Source: Planctomycetes bacterium B3_Pla
Lineage (GTDB): Bacteria > Planctomycetota > Phycisphaerae > Sedimentisphaerales > Anaerobacaceae
Reading direction: 5' to 3'
NCBI GenBank assembly: GCA_005223045.1
Contig: NJBM01000001.1
Span: 434,001 to 498,000 of the forward strand
DNA: 64,000 nt
Position 1 is the stretch's first letter, and every line of letters begins with the position of its first letter. Shown in pieces: positions 44,415 through 53,121 of this stretch. Below the pieces are notes generated by a model. The model did not search any database and was not told where the DNA came from. It was given only the letters and a program-made list of their open reading frames with translations. The position numbers and the translations under genes are program-made.

Positions 44415-44703
44415 CGTTCTATTATACCATTTCCGGACGCAAAATGCAAGTCTTGTGCCGTATTTGCACGAAAAAATACACGTTTACTCGCGCTTATTAC
44501 GTTTCGCACCCACAAAGGTTCGTTTTATGCGTGTAATCCTGCTTTTTCTATTATCTGAAGATCCTGTGCGACCAGGCTGGTGCTTGTATTCTCCGAGCAG
44601 ATTTGATATTCTGGTAAAGGTTCGAGGGCAAGCCGGTGTTGTTGCCCTAATCGCCTGAAAGGCCAGACATTCATGTTTGCCACTACATTAAAGGATCAGA
44701 AAG
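44415..44703. other. Divergent intergenic region
   Basis: 289 bp between the efflux operon and the aldo/keto-reductase-like gene. Apart from the minus-strand promoter, no gene, terminator or clear operator was seen; a plus-strand open frame reading through it has no protein character. Confidence 0.5.
44421..44449 (-). promoter_or_regulatory. Strong sigma70-type promoter of the efflux operon
   Basis: On the minus strand TTGCAT (44449-44444) and a perfect TATAAT (44426-44421) are 17 bp apart. The expected start point (about 44414) coincides with the first ATG of the Cys-rich gene, suggesting a leaderless or nearly leaderless mRNA. No MerR-type dyad with 19-20 bp spacing is present, so CueR-like control is not supported. 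Confidence 0.65.
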
Positions 44704-45642
44704 ATGCCAAAAGGTCTAAACCGCCGCCAGTTCTTTGAGAAATCTCTTGTTAGCTCAGTGGCCGGTGCGCTAGCCTCGGCGAAGGTCTCGGCCGGCGCCG
44801 CTGTCGATTTTCCGACGGGCAAAATCGGCAATGTTAAGATCAGCAGATTGATCATCGGCGGAAACCAATTCAGCGGATGGGCGCACGGCAGAGATTTGCC
44901 TTATCTGCGAGGATTGTTCACGGCCTACTCCTCGGATGAGAAGATCATGGACACACTCGAGCTTTGCGAGGAAATGGGGATCAACACGATGTTATCCGGA
45001 GGGTCGCGGCACCTCAACAAGTTCTGGAAAGAAAGGGGCGGGCGCATCCAGTGGATCGCACAAGTCCACCCGAAAACGACCGACGTGACAACCAATATAA
45101 AGCAGGCAATCGACAACGGAGCAGCAGCAGCCTACGTCCAGGGCGGCGTTGGAGACAGCTTCGTCAAGGGCGGCCGAGTTGATCTGCTCGGCAAGGCTGT
45201 CGATTTCATCAGGCAAAACGGACTGATCGCCGGGGTCGGTGCCCATTCGATTGAGGTGCCTATCGCGGCCGAAAAAGCCGGAATAAATGCCGACTTCTAC
45301 ATGAAGACTCTCCATCACGGCAATTACTGGTCCGCCACCCCGAAAGAGGACCGGGTGGACTTCAATGTCGATAGCGGCAGCCTCCTTGACCACGACAATA
45401 TCTGGTCCATCACACCTGAAAAAACAATCGAGTTCATGAAGAAGGTGAACAAACCCTGGATCGCCTTCAAAGTCCTGGCGGCCGGCGCCATTCATCCGCG
45501 AGAAGGTTTCAAGTACGCCTTTGAGAACGGGGCGGATTTCGTATGTGCGGGAATGTTCGATTTCCAGATCACCGAGAACGTGCTTATCGCCAAAGACATA
45601 CTGTCGGCAACGACCGACAGGCAACGCCCCTGGAGAGCGTGA
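44704..45642 (+). CDS. Tat-exported aldo/keto reductase-like TIM barrel
   Basis: 312 aa. Tat leader NRRQFFEKSLVSSVAGALAS (residues 6-25). The barrel begins GKIGNVKISRLIIGGNQFSG, close to the AKR opening, with MDTLELCEEMGINTMLSGGS after it, and ends FKVLAAGAIHPREGFKYAFE and GADFVCAGMFDFQITENVLI. I could not place the full Asp-Tyr-Lys-His tetrad of active aldo/keto reductases, so it may be a non-redox relative. Planctomycetes carry many exported copies of this subfamily near sugar genes. GGATC about 10 bp before the ATG is a weak ribosome site. Confidence 0.75.
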   Translation: MPKGLNRRQFFEKSLVSSVAGALASAKVSAGAAVDFPTGKIGNVKISRLIIGGNQFSGWAHGRDLPYLRGLFTAYSSDEKIMDTLELCEEMGINTMLSGGSRHLNKFWKERGGRIQWIAQVHPKTTDVTTNIKQAIDNGAAAAYVQGGVGDSFVKGGRVDLLGKAVDFIRQNGLIAGVGAHSIEVPIAAEKAGINADFYMKTLHHGNYWSATPKEDRVDFNVDSGSLLDHDNIWSITPEKTIEFMKKVNKPWIAFKVLAAGAIHPREGFKYAFENGADFVCAGMFDFQITENVLIAKDILSATTDRQRPWRA

Positions 45643-45676
45643 TACAGGGATATCCGTTGGCGGCCGTATCACGAAG

Positions 45677-47161
45677 TCAGTATCGGCCGACAATTATTGT
45701 GCCGGGATTGGTGGTCCTGACCGTCATATCATAGCTCTTGACCATCAAATCCATCTTGATCTTCCGGTGGTCGGGATCGTCCCACAGATTGTCGAACTCG
45801 CCCGGATCTTTTTCCATGTCGAACAGCTCTCCTGTGCCGTGGCCGTGGTAGTTCACGAGCTTGTAACGCCTGGTACGGATCATTGTGCCGTAAGTCTTGG
45901 CGTCCTTTTCGGCATGAGCAAGGGCGTTGGTATAGGTCGAGTAAACGTAGTCTCGGAATTGCCGCGCATCCTCAGTCTGTGTCAACTGCCCGACGAGGGA
46001 TTTGCCGTGCATTCCTTTGTCGGCAGGCAAACCGGCCAGTTCGAGCAGGGTCGGCGCTATATCTACAAGTCCCACCAAAGCATCGTTGCGGATATTCTGC
46101 TTCACCAGGCCCGGCATGGAAAAAATCAGCGGCACTCGCACCAGGCCCTCGTAAAACCGGCAGCCTTTGGCTAACAAACCGTGATGACCTACCATGTTGC
46201 CGTGATCGCTGGTGAGAATAATCAATGTGTTCTCCCGCTGGCCTGTCTGCTCAAGGGTCTCAATCAGCCGGCCGATGTTATCGTCGATCAGCTCTATCAT
46301 TGCCCAGTACTTGGCGAGCAGCACTTTGCCTTCCCGGCCCTTGTAGTGTTTGAAACTCGATTGGAAAAAAACATCCTTTAGGCGCTTCTGCTGCTGGCGA
46401 TCTGACGGTGCGCATGGTGGCTCAGGCAGTGAGTCAATGTCAAAGCGGTCCAGGTATTTCCTGGGCGGAACGAGCGGCGGATGGGGATCAAAACAGTTCA
46501 GGCTGAAAAGCCACGGCCCGCTGCGCTGCTCCCTGATAAAATCTATAGCACGATCCGTGCACCAGGTGGTCTGATGGTATTTGGCCGGGACGTATCCATA
46601 CTTCTTTTTAAGCTCAGTGTGGCCCGTGCCCCTGGAGTTGAGCCAGTCTTCATAGGCGTGTCCCCTGGGCCAGCTATCGGATGGATGGTGCGACCAGTGG
46701 AAAACACGATATCCATCGTCGGGGCGTTTTTCAATCCGACCATACGCGGCCGACAGATGCAGCTTGCCGGCCAGTCCGCAATCATATCCAGCGTCTGCAA
46801 GTGTCTTTGTAATCAGCGGTGCTGCATTGTCCCAACTGTCGTTGCCGTTGCGGCAGCTCCGGATCGGGCGGGGATAACGGCCTGTCAGAAAGCTGCCCCG
46901 GCTTGGTGTGCAGATTGTGCTCTGGCAATGAGCGTGCGTGAAAGCCGTCCCTGTCTCAATGAGTTTGTCCATATTCGGCGTGCGTATGTAAGGATTACCC
47001 AAGGCGCTTATGGTGTCGTATCGCTGTTGATCGGTGCAAATCCACAGAATGTTGGGCATCTTTGCCTGCCTGGCTTTGGCCGGCTCCGGCTGCGCAAATT
47101 GCGCGATCACGACACCGGCTGAACCGGCCAACGTACCTTTTAGAAAATTTCTTCGTTTCAT
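45677..47161 (-). CDS. Tat-exported sulfatase (formylglycine type)
   Basis: 494 aa from the ATG at 47159-47161, where KRRNFLKGTLAGSAGVVIAQ gives a Tat-like leader; the in-frame ATG at 47209 would overlap the next gene. Sulfatase family S1: MPNILWICTDQQRYDTISAL (metal Asp), then C84-T-P-S-R in STICTPSRGSFLTGRYP, whose Cys is converted to formylglycine, and IILTSDHGNMVGHHGLLAKG. Full length. It should remove sulfate esters from a polysaccharide in the periplasm or outside. Needs a maturase, which is not in the window. Just downstream of a GH20-like gene on the same strand (44 bp), suggesting joint action on a sulfated glycan. Confidence 0.95.
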   Translation of the reverse strand: MKRRNFLKGTLAGSAGVVIAQFAQPEPAKARQAKMPNILWICTDQQRYDTISALGNPYIRTPNMDKLIETGTAFTHAHCQSTICTPSRGSFLTGRYPRPIRSCRNGNDSWDNAAPLITKTLADAGYDCGLAGKLHLSAAYGRIEKRPDDGYRVFHWSHHPSDSWPRGHAYEDWLNSRGTGHTELKKKYGYVPAKYHQTTWCTDRAIDFIREQRSGPWLFSLNCFDPHPPLVPPRKYLDRFDIDSLPEPPCAPSDRQQQKRLKDVFFQSSFKHYKGREGKVLLAKYWAMIELIDDNIGRLIETLEQTGQRENTLIILTSDHGNMVGHHGLLAKGCRFYEGLVRVPLIFSMPGLVKQNIRNDALVGLVDIAPTLLELAGLPADKGMHGKSLVGQLTQTEDARQFRDYVYSTYTNALAHAEKDAKTYGTMIRTRRYKLVNYHGHGTGELFDMEKDPGEFDNLWDDPDHRKIKMDLMVKSYDMTVRTTNPGTIIVGRY

Positions 47162-47205
47162 ATTTGATGCCCTTCTATCCGCCTGGATGATGGGCGGCAA
47201 GTTTG

Positions 47206-48237
47206 TCACGGCTTGCTGAAGCTTCTCGTGGCGTATTTCAGCGGCTCGAACGACGGCAGTTCTTTTATGGCAACCGCTCCCCAGGTGGTATTTAGATGCC
47301 CCAACATTCGGGCGTTGTCATACCGTTTGGAATAGTCCACAAACGCCCTTGCGGCGTCAGGTTTTTTCCAACTGGCGGGCCAGACACGAAAGCCTTTCTC
47401 AAGGAACATCGGCACGGATTCATACGCATCCCTCAGCTCGTAATGCCAGTCGCAGATAACGATGTCCTTGCCGATCATATCGACTGCTTTAGCCGTGTCG
47501 TTGGCGCTGGCTTCCCATTTGCCGAAGCTGAATTTCGAAGCATCGATCAGCCGGTCGCCCCACATCAGCATTTCAATTTTGTGTTTGCCGACCAGGTGTT
47601 TGTGGTAGTCATTGACGGCTCCGGCAAAAAGCTCAGCCTTGCCCCGGCCCTTGCATCGCAGACAATCCTCGTCGCCGATGATAAATACCTCATCCAGACC
47701 CACGTGCAAAGCGTCCGCCTCGAACACCTCTATCAACTCGTCCATAAGTGCAAATATGACCTCGTTGACTTTAGGATGCCGCGGGCACCAGCTACGACAG
47801 TAGATGCCCTCATTGTTTGGATACTTGCCCGGCGTTTCATCGAATTGAGGATACTTTGTCAGCAGCGGAGCCGTTTTTGTTTTCCACGATTGATGCCCCA
47901 GGCATTGAAATTGTGGGATTAGCCGGACTTTGTGCTTGCGGCACTCGCCGAGTAATTTCTTTATCTGCGCCGAATTGCTGGCATTGTCTCTTCTAAGCTC
48001 CGGGTGCGACTCGTATCGATATCCGTAGTTGATCTCGCCTACTATTACATTTACACCGAGCCCGGCCAGCTCACCGACGATGCCGGTCAACTGCTCGACT
48101 GCTTTCTGATTGCCGATTCCGATGTGAACGCCGCGCCAGGATTCTTTGCTTTTTCCCGGTGAAAGGGCCTTGTTGACCTGTGTCCGGCCGGTCGCTGCCA
48201 AAAGGAAGACCGCCAACAATACGAATTTGATTCTCAT
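47206..48237 (-). CDS. Exported GH20-like glycoside hydrolase
   Basis: 343 aa. Signal peptide RIKFVLLAVFLLAATGRTQV. A compact TIM barrel with WRGVHIGIGNQKAVEQLTG at the first strand, LIPQFQCLGHQSW in the middle, and ALHVGLDEVFIIGDEDC, where Asp-Glu lies in the position of the GH20 catalytic pair (H-x-G-G-D-E in classical hexosaminidases; here H-V-G-L-D-E). A short CLRCKG follows. Predicted to hydrolyse beta-N-acetylhexosaminides or a related bond by substrate assistance. The classical N-terminal GH20b domain is absent. Forms a probable operon with the sulfatase. Confidence 0.82.
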   Translation of the reverse strand: MRIKFVLLAVFLLAATGRTQVNKALSPGKSKESWRGVHIGIGNQKAVEQLTGIVGELAGLGVNVIVGEINYGYRYESHPELRRDNASNSAQIKKLLGECRKHKVRLIPQFQCLGHQSWKTKTAPLLTKYPQFDETPGKYPNNEGIYCRSWCPRHPKVNEVIFALMDELIEVFEADALHVGLDEVFIIGDEDCLRCKGRGKAELFAGAVNDYHKHLVGKHKIEMLMWGDRLIDASKFSFGKWEASANDTAKAVDMIGKDIVICDWHYELRDAYESVPMFLEKGFRVWPASWKKPDAARAFVDYSKRYDNARMLGHLNTTWGAVAIKELPSFEPLKYATRSFSKP

Positions 48238-48436
48238 AGTGCTTTGCCTCCTGCTCGAACAGAAATCACGTATCTGGCGGAGATTGGCCGCCGATGTACA
48301 TCAATATAATAGCAATTTCCGCCATTGCAAGTAAGAAGAGCGGATAGCGGATAAGGGCCTATACGCTATACACTATACGCTATATAATATATGCAATACG
48401 AGATAGTCTCTGACGGTTTTGAAATTTACTGGTTAT

Positions 48437-48472
48437 GGTTCGACAAGCTCACCATCCTGAGCCCAGTCGAAG
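48437..48472. repeat. Palindromic repeat, GGTTCGACAAGCTCACCATC type, copy 2
   Basis: Second copy of the element at 14846-14880, opposite orientation. Its end (GTCGAAGGAATGCA) places AAGGA just before the ATG at 48480, so the repeat appears to provide the ribosome site of the propeller gene. Confidence 0.8.
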
Positions 48473-48479
48473 GAATGCA

Positions 48480-50786
48480 ATGATCTTTGGAAGCGAAGTT
48501 GAAGTTGTCAATCCCGATGCACGTCTATCGGGATGTGCCTTGGAAACGCTGATCTTGTCACTGTCATTGGCCTTGAGTTTGTCTGTTCCGACATGCCTTG
48601 GAGGTGGGGTAGCCGACACGCCGTTTGTCCAGGAATACCACGAGGCTTATACAATTGGCCAGGAGAGTGCAAGCAATGATGTGCGTGCGATTGCGGTGGA
48701 TGGCGCCGGGGAAGTGTGGGTTGGCACCAAGACCGGTGTGTATCGGTTGGACACAGGCAAGAAACAGTGGGTGGAACTTATGGGAAAGGCCCATGCCGGC
48801 CCGGTGTACGATATTGTCGTCGATCATGCCGGGACAGTTTGGGTAGGCGCATGGAATGGAATGTACCGCTCAGCTCCGGACGGATTGAAAAAACTTGAAC
48901 AGATCGACCATCCGATTACGGCGTTATGTGCCATTGAAGATCAGGTTATTGGGTTGGGCGCCGGCGGCATCTGGCGTATTGCGGATGACGCCTGCACTTA
49001 TGAAGAGATTCCCTACTCAAAACACTTCCGCGCTGTGCTGCCGGACGGACATAGCGGCTTTTGGATTGCGACGGGATTGGGTTTGTACCACCACACAGAC
49101 GCCGGTCATAAATTTTACCAGGCGGAATCGGAACTGCTCGGCCCGGACGTCCAAGACATCGCATACGCGCCGGACGGCAGCCTCTGGATCGGCGGACTCG
49201 GCGGAATCACCGTTTACAAGGGTGCGAATCGGGTTCACAACTTCACCCCCAACGAAGGACTGCCGAGCGTGTCCATACGATGCGTAGGACAGGGTTCTGA
49301 TGGTCTTATGTGGGTTGGAACGGATCGTGGAGTGGCAAGGTACGATGGGCGGAACTGGTCGCTTCGTCACAGCAAACGCTGGCTGTTAAGTGACGACGTA
49401 CGTGATATTGCGTTTGACCCGGAGGGGAATGCCTGGATTGCGACCGGCAATGGCGTAAGTGCAATTAAGCGTAGATCGATGACCCTTGCCGAAAAGGGTG
49501 ATTACTTTCTCGATGTGTGCCTGGCCCGGCATGTGCGCGAGCCAGGGCTCGTGGAAAAATGTTTGCTCGGCGCACCCGGCGATACGAGCACCTGGAAACC
49601 GCGAGACGACGACAATGACGGACAATACACGGCCATGTATCTTGCGATGGAGTCCTTCCGTTACGCCGCAACAAAAGATCCCCAGGCAAAGGCGAACGCA
49701 AAGAAGGCATTTGAAGCCCTGCGATTTCTACAGACGGTCACAGGAACACCCGGTTTTGTGGCGCGTACTGTTGTTCCGAGCAACTGGACGAGAATGGCCG
49801 ATCCAAACCGAAAAATATCCGACCGGCAGTGGGCGGAAATGTACGTTCAGAATCCACGCGAAAAAAGAGTTGAAACACGCTGGCATCCTTCCGCTGACGG
49901 CAAATGGCTGTGGAAAGGCGATACGAGCAGCGATGAGATTACCGGGCACATGTTCGGCTACTTATTCTACTACGATCTGGTCGCGGACGACACGGAACGA
50001 CAGCACGCGGGCAAACATGTACTCAAGATAATTGACTATATTATCGAGAACGGCTACGTACTCAAGGACCTCGATGGGACTCACACGAAATGGGGCGTTT
50101 GGGCCCCGGAAAGGCTCAATGACGACCCCGACTGGACTCCGGAACGCGGCGTAAACTCCGTGGAGATTCTCTCGTTCCTGAAGCTTGCCTATCATGTTTC
50201 CGGCGACCTGCGTTATCAGAATGAGTATTCGAACTTGCTATACAAGCATGATTATGCCGCCAACGTCAGGCGTGCGAAGACATACAATCCCACGTGGCGT
50301 ACTCACATCGACGATGAGCTACTCGCCCTTGCTTACCCAAGTCTTCTGTTGCACGAAAAGGATCCCAAGCTGCGCCGCCTGTACCGTGAAAGCATCGACC
50401 ATTGGTACGCTGCCGTGAAAGCCGATTGCAGCCCCTTTTTTGATTTCATCTATGGCGCTTGCGCTGACAAGGCCCCACAACTTGAAATGTCCGCCGCATC
50501 TTTACGTGATGCGTCCCTCGATCTTGTACGCTGGACAGTCGACAACTCTCGCCGCGAGGACATCAGCCTCGTGCGAATACCCGAACGGGAGCACCTTCAG
50601 ACGAATCGTTTATTGCCGCCAAGCGAACGCGGGGTCATCCGGTGGGACGAGAATCCGTGGAAAGCCGTTCAGGGTGACGGCGGACGTACTGAAAGCGACG
50701 GGGTGTGGTGGTTGCTGCCCTACTGGATGGGACGTCATTACAGCTACATTCAACCGCCGGGCGGCAGCCACAAGTCCAACCCGTAA
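48480..50786 (+). CDS. Exported beta-propeller plus helical-toroid fusion protein
   Basis: 768 aa from ATG 48480; an in-frame ATG at 48435 lies inside a repeat and would add repeat-encoded MVRQAHHPEPSRR. A hydrophobic stretch LETLILSLSLALSLSVPTCL (about 20-39) acts as signal. Residues about 55-325 form a propeller of the two-component-regulator type (VRAIAVDGAGEVWVGTKTGV, VYDIVVDHAGTVWVGAWNGM, VQDIAYAPDGSLWIGGLGGI, VRDIAFDPEGNAWIATGNGV). Residues about 340-760 are helical and Trp-rich (DNDGQYTAMYLAMESFRYAA, GHMFGYLFYYDLVADDTERQ, DGVWWLLPYWMGRHYSYI), like an (alpha/alpha) toroid enzyme. No histidine kinase part is present. Possibly a surface glycan-binding enzyme; activity unknown. Confidence 0.8.
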   Translation: MIFGSEVEVVNPDARLSGCALETLILSLSLALSLSVPTCLGGGVADTPFVQEYHEAYTIGQESASNDVRAIAVDGAGEVWVGTKTGVYRLDTGKKQWVELMGKAHAGPVYDIVVDHAGTVWVGAWNGMYRSAPDGLKKLEQIDHPITALCAIEDQVIGLGAGGIWRIADDACTYEEIPYSKHFRAVLPDGHSGFWIATGLGLYHHTDAGHKFYQAESELLGPDVQDIAYAPDGSLWIGGLGGITVYKGANRVHNFTPNEGLPSVSIRCVGQGSDGLMWVGTDRGVARYDGRNWSLRHSKRWLLSDDVRDIAFDPEGNAWIATGNGVSAIKRRSMTLAEKGDYFLDVCLARHVREPGLVEKCLLGAPGDTSTWKPRDDDNDGQYTAMYLAMESFRYAATKDPQAKANAKKAFEALRFLQTVTGTPGFVARTVVPSNWTRMADPNRKISDRQWAEMYVQNPREKRVETRWHPSADGKWLWKGDTSSDEITGHMFGYLFYYDLVADDTERQHAGKHVLKIIDYIIENGYVLKDLDGTHTKWGVWAPERLNDDPDWTPERGVNSVEILSFLKLAYHVSGDLRYQNEYSNLLYKHDYAANVRRAKTYNPTWRTHIDDELLALAYPSLLLHEKDPKLRRLYRESIDHWYAAVKADCSPFFDFIYGACADKAPQLEMSAASLRDASLDLVRWTVDNSRREDISLVRIPEREHLQTNRLLPPSERGVIRWDENPWKAVQGDGGRTESDGVWWLLPYWMGRHYSYIQPPGGSHKSNP

Positions 50787-50833
50787 CTGCCGTACAAGAA
50801 GCATTCTGCCAATCCATAATCCGGAGATTTCCC

Positions 50834-50864
50834 TTGACGGGAGGGTGGCTGGTTTGGTATATAA
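50834..50864 (+). promoter_or_regulatory. Promoter P1 of the first LamG gene
   Basis: TTGACG (50834-50839) and TATATAA (50858-50864) with an 18 bp spacer, 112 bp before the ATG. The segment CCCTTGACGGGAGGGTGGCT then GGTTTGGTATATAAGAAGTT has a counterpart at 53898-53935, upstream of the second LamG gene. Confidence 0.65.
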
Positions 50865-50945
50865 GAAGTTGGAATGTCGATTGATTCCCGGCTTTCCAAG
50901 AGGAGAGACTTCTGTTGTTCTTTCGGAATTCTAAGGAGGACTATT

Positions 50946-53054
50946 ATGTGTAGAAAATTGATGTTTTTGGCGCCTTTTGTTTTTGCACTTAGTCTGGCTC
51001 TAACGAACACAACTGATGCAGACCTTGTCGGTCGGTGGAGGTTTGATGAGGGATCCGGCACTATCGCCTACGATTCGAGTGGTAACGGCAACGACGGTAC
51101 TCTGGTTGGAGGCGCTACGTGGGCAACCGGTCGTTTCGGCGGCGGTATTGAACTCGACGGGACCAGTGGCTATATCTCAGTTCCCGATTTTGAGCTAACG
51201 ACCGGTTCCATCACTTTTGCTATATGGCTCAACGGTTGGAAAGGAGGAGACTGGGCGCCGCTCATATCTTCCCGTGTTGTGGGTCAGTGTGAAATGATCT
51301 TTGGTGACGATGATACCTTACGCTACGTCTGGAACAACGATTCATCCGATACGTGGGGCTGGACGGGCGGTCCTGTCATTCCCGAGGACACGTGGACCAT
51401 GCTGGCGGTGACAATTGATCCTGATCGTGCCGTTGCGTATGTGTACACAGATGCCGGAGGGCTTACTCAGACCACCAATGCGATTGCCCACATCGAAGAG
51501 ACTGTCGGCGCCCTGCAGATTGGCTATTCTTACGATCCCAGGTACATCCGCGGGATTATTGACGAAGCGGCAGTCTATGACCACGCATTGACCGAGGACG
51601 AGATTATGGCTGTCGTGAAAGGGGAAGGACTCCCTCATGCACTTGGCCCGAGCCCGGCTGACGGATCGGTCATTATGGATACATGGGTAACTCTTAGCTG
51701 GCGGCCCGGAGATTATGCCGTCTCGCACGATGTGTATCTAAGCGATAATTTGGACGACGTGAGTAACGGCACTGGCGATACTTTCCGGGGCAACCAAGAC
51801 TCCACAATGTTTATTTGCGGCTTCCCCGGGTTCGCCTATCCGGACGGCCTTGTCCCGGGCACGACCTACTATTGGCGAATCGACGAGGTCAACAACACCG
51901 AGCCGAACAGTCCGTGGAGAGGCGATGTCTGGAGCTTCTCGATTCCGCCCAAAACGGCTTACAATCCCGATCCGGCTGACGGCGCTGAGTTTGTAGATCC
52001 GAACGCGGTCTTTACCTGGACGGGAGGGTTCGGCGCTAAATTACACACCGTTTATATGGGCACTAATTTCGACGATGTAAACAATGCCGAAAGCGGCATG
52101 CCTTTGGGAAGCGCCAGCTACATTCCGGCTGCGCTGGAACGAGAGAAGGTCTATTACTGGCGTGTCGATGAGTTCGATGCCTTCGAGACGCACAAAGGCG
52201 ATGTTTGGAGCTTTACGACTCCCGGCGCCGTGGGCAATCCACAGCCAGCTAATGGCGCTACGGATGTGCAGATGATCGCAACGCTGAGCTGGACACCGGC
52301 GGACAACGCCGCCTCGCATGAACTGTACTTCGGCACCGATGCGGATGCCGTTAAGAACGCCACCACAGCTTCGCCCGAGTACATAGGCCCCAAGGCGCTT
52401 GACGCCGAGAGCTACGATCCCGGCGGACTTGCCTGGGACAGCAGTTATGCCTGGCGCGTGGATGAAGTCTATCCGACTGAAACGGTCAAGGGTCTCGTCT
52501 GGAGCTTTTCGACGGCCGACTTTATTCTCGTGGATGATTTCGAGTCCTACAATGACATCGACCCCCCTGATCCCAATAGCAATAGAATATTCGACAAGTG
52601 GATTGACGGTTTCGGAACCACTGACAACGGAGCACTGATCGGCAATGATCTGCCGCCTTATGCCGAGCAGACTATCGTTCACGGCGGCTCTCAGGCGATG
52701 ATATATCGCTACGACAACGCCAACAAGACTTCCGAGGCGACTTTGACGCTGGTATATCCGCGTGATTGGACAGAGAAAGGCGTTACGAAGCTGTCGTTGT
52801 GGTTCCGCGGCGCATCGGGCAACTCAGTAGATCAGATGTTTGTCATCCTTGGCAATGCGGTAGTCTATCATGATGATGCCACCGTAACGCAGACATCCGG
52901 CTGGACCGAGTGGGTGATCGACCTGGCAGCGTTCGCAGGCGTGGACCTTACCAACGTCAATTCGATTACGATTGGTTTCGGCACGAAGGACAGCCCGGCC
53001 GCCGATGGTGGCACAGGGACGATGTACTTCGACGATATTCGCCTGTACAGATAA
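50946..53054 (+). CDS. Surface LamG / repeated sandwich-domain protein
   Basis: 702 aa from ATG 50946, behind a perfect AAGGAGGA (50933-50940). Signal peptide KLMFLAPFVFALSLALTNTT. Residues about 22-240: LamG/concanavalin-like sandwich (LVGRWRFDEGSGTIAYDSSG, NGNDGTLVGGATW, GIIDEAAVYDHALTEDEIMA). Then three Fn3-like repeats (about 245-525), each with an SHDVYL/HTVYMG/SHELYFG strand and a YYWRIDEV...GDVWSFS strand. The C-terminus is a jelly roll (FILVDDFESYNDIDPPDPNS, TKLSLWFRGASGNSVDQMFV, GTMYFDDIRLYR). Probably a secreted or surface carbohydrate-binding protein with no catalytic site seen. Shares promoter, leader and domain types with the gene at 54008, pointing to duplication. Confidence 0.88.
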   Translation: MCRKLMFLAPFVFALSLALTNTTDADLVGRWRFDEGSGTIAYDSSGNGNDGTLVGGATWATGRFGGGIELDGTSGYISVPDFELTTGSITFAIWLNGWKGGDWAPLISSRVVGQCEMIFGDDDTLRYVWNNDSSDTWGWTGGPVIPEDTWTMLAVTIDPDRAVAYVYTDAGGLTQTTNAIAHIEETVGALQIGYSYDPRYIRGIIDEAAVYDHALTEDEIMAVVKGEGLPHALGPSPADGSVIMDTWVTLSWRPGDYAVSHDVYLSDNLDDVSNGTGDTFRGNQDSTMFICGFPGFAYPDGLVPGTTYYWRIDEVNNTEPNSPWRGDVWSFSIPPKTAYNPDPADGAEFVDPNAVFTWTGGFGAKLHTVYMGTNFDDVNNAESGMPLGSASYIPAALEREKVYYWRVDEFDAFETHKGDVWSFTTPGAVGNPQPANGATDVQMIATLSWTPADNAASHELYFGTDADAVKNATTASPEYIGPKALDAESYDPGGLAWDSSYAWRVDEVYPTETVKGLVWSFSTADFILVDDFESYNDIDPPDPNSNRIFDKWIDGFGTTDNGALIGNDLPPYAEQTIVHGGSQAMIYRYDNANKTSEATLTLVYPRDWTEKGVTKLSLWFRGASGNSVDQMFVILGNAVVYHDDATVTQTSGWTEWVIDLAAFAGVDLTNVNSITIGFGTKDSPAADGGTGTMYFDDIRLYR

Positions 53055-53121
53055 GCTCAGCCGGGCAGTTGAGCAAATGCACCGTGGAGACGCAGCATAT
53101 TTTCTTTCGGGAGGCGGCAGA

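Noticed and set aside
44421..44449. CueR/MerR-type operator for the efflux operon
   Set aside because: Spacing between -35 and -10 is 17 bp, not 19-20, and no dyad lies in the spacer.
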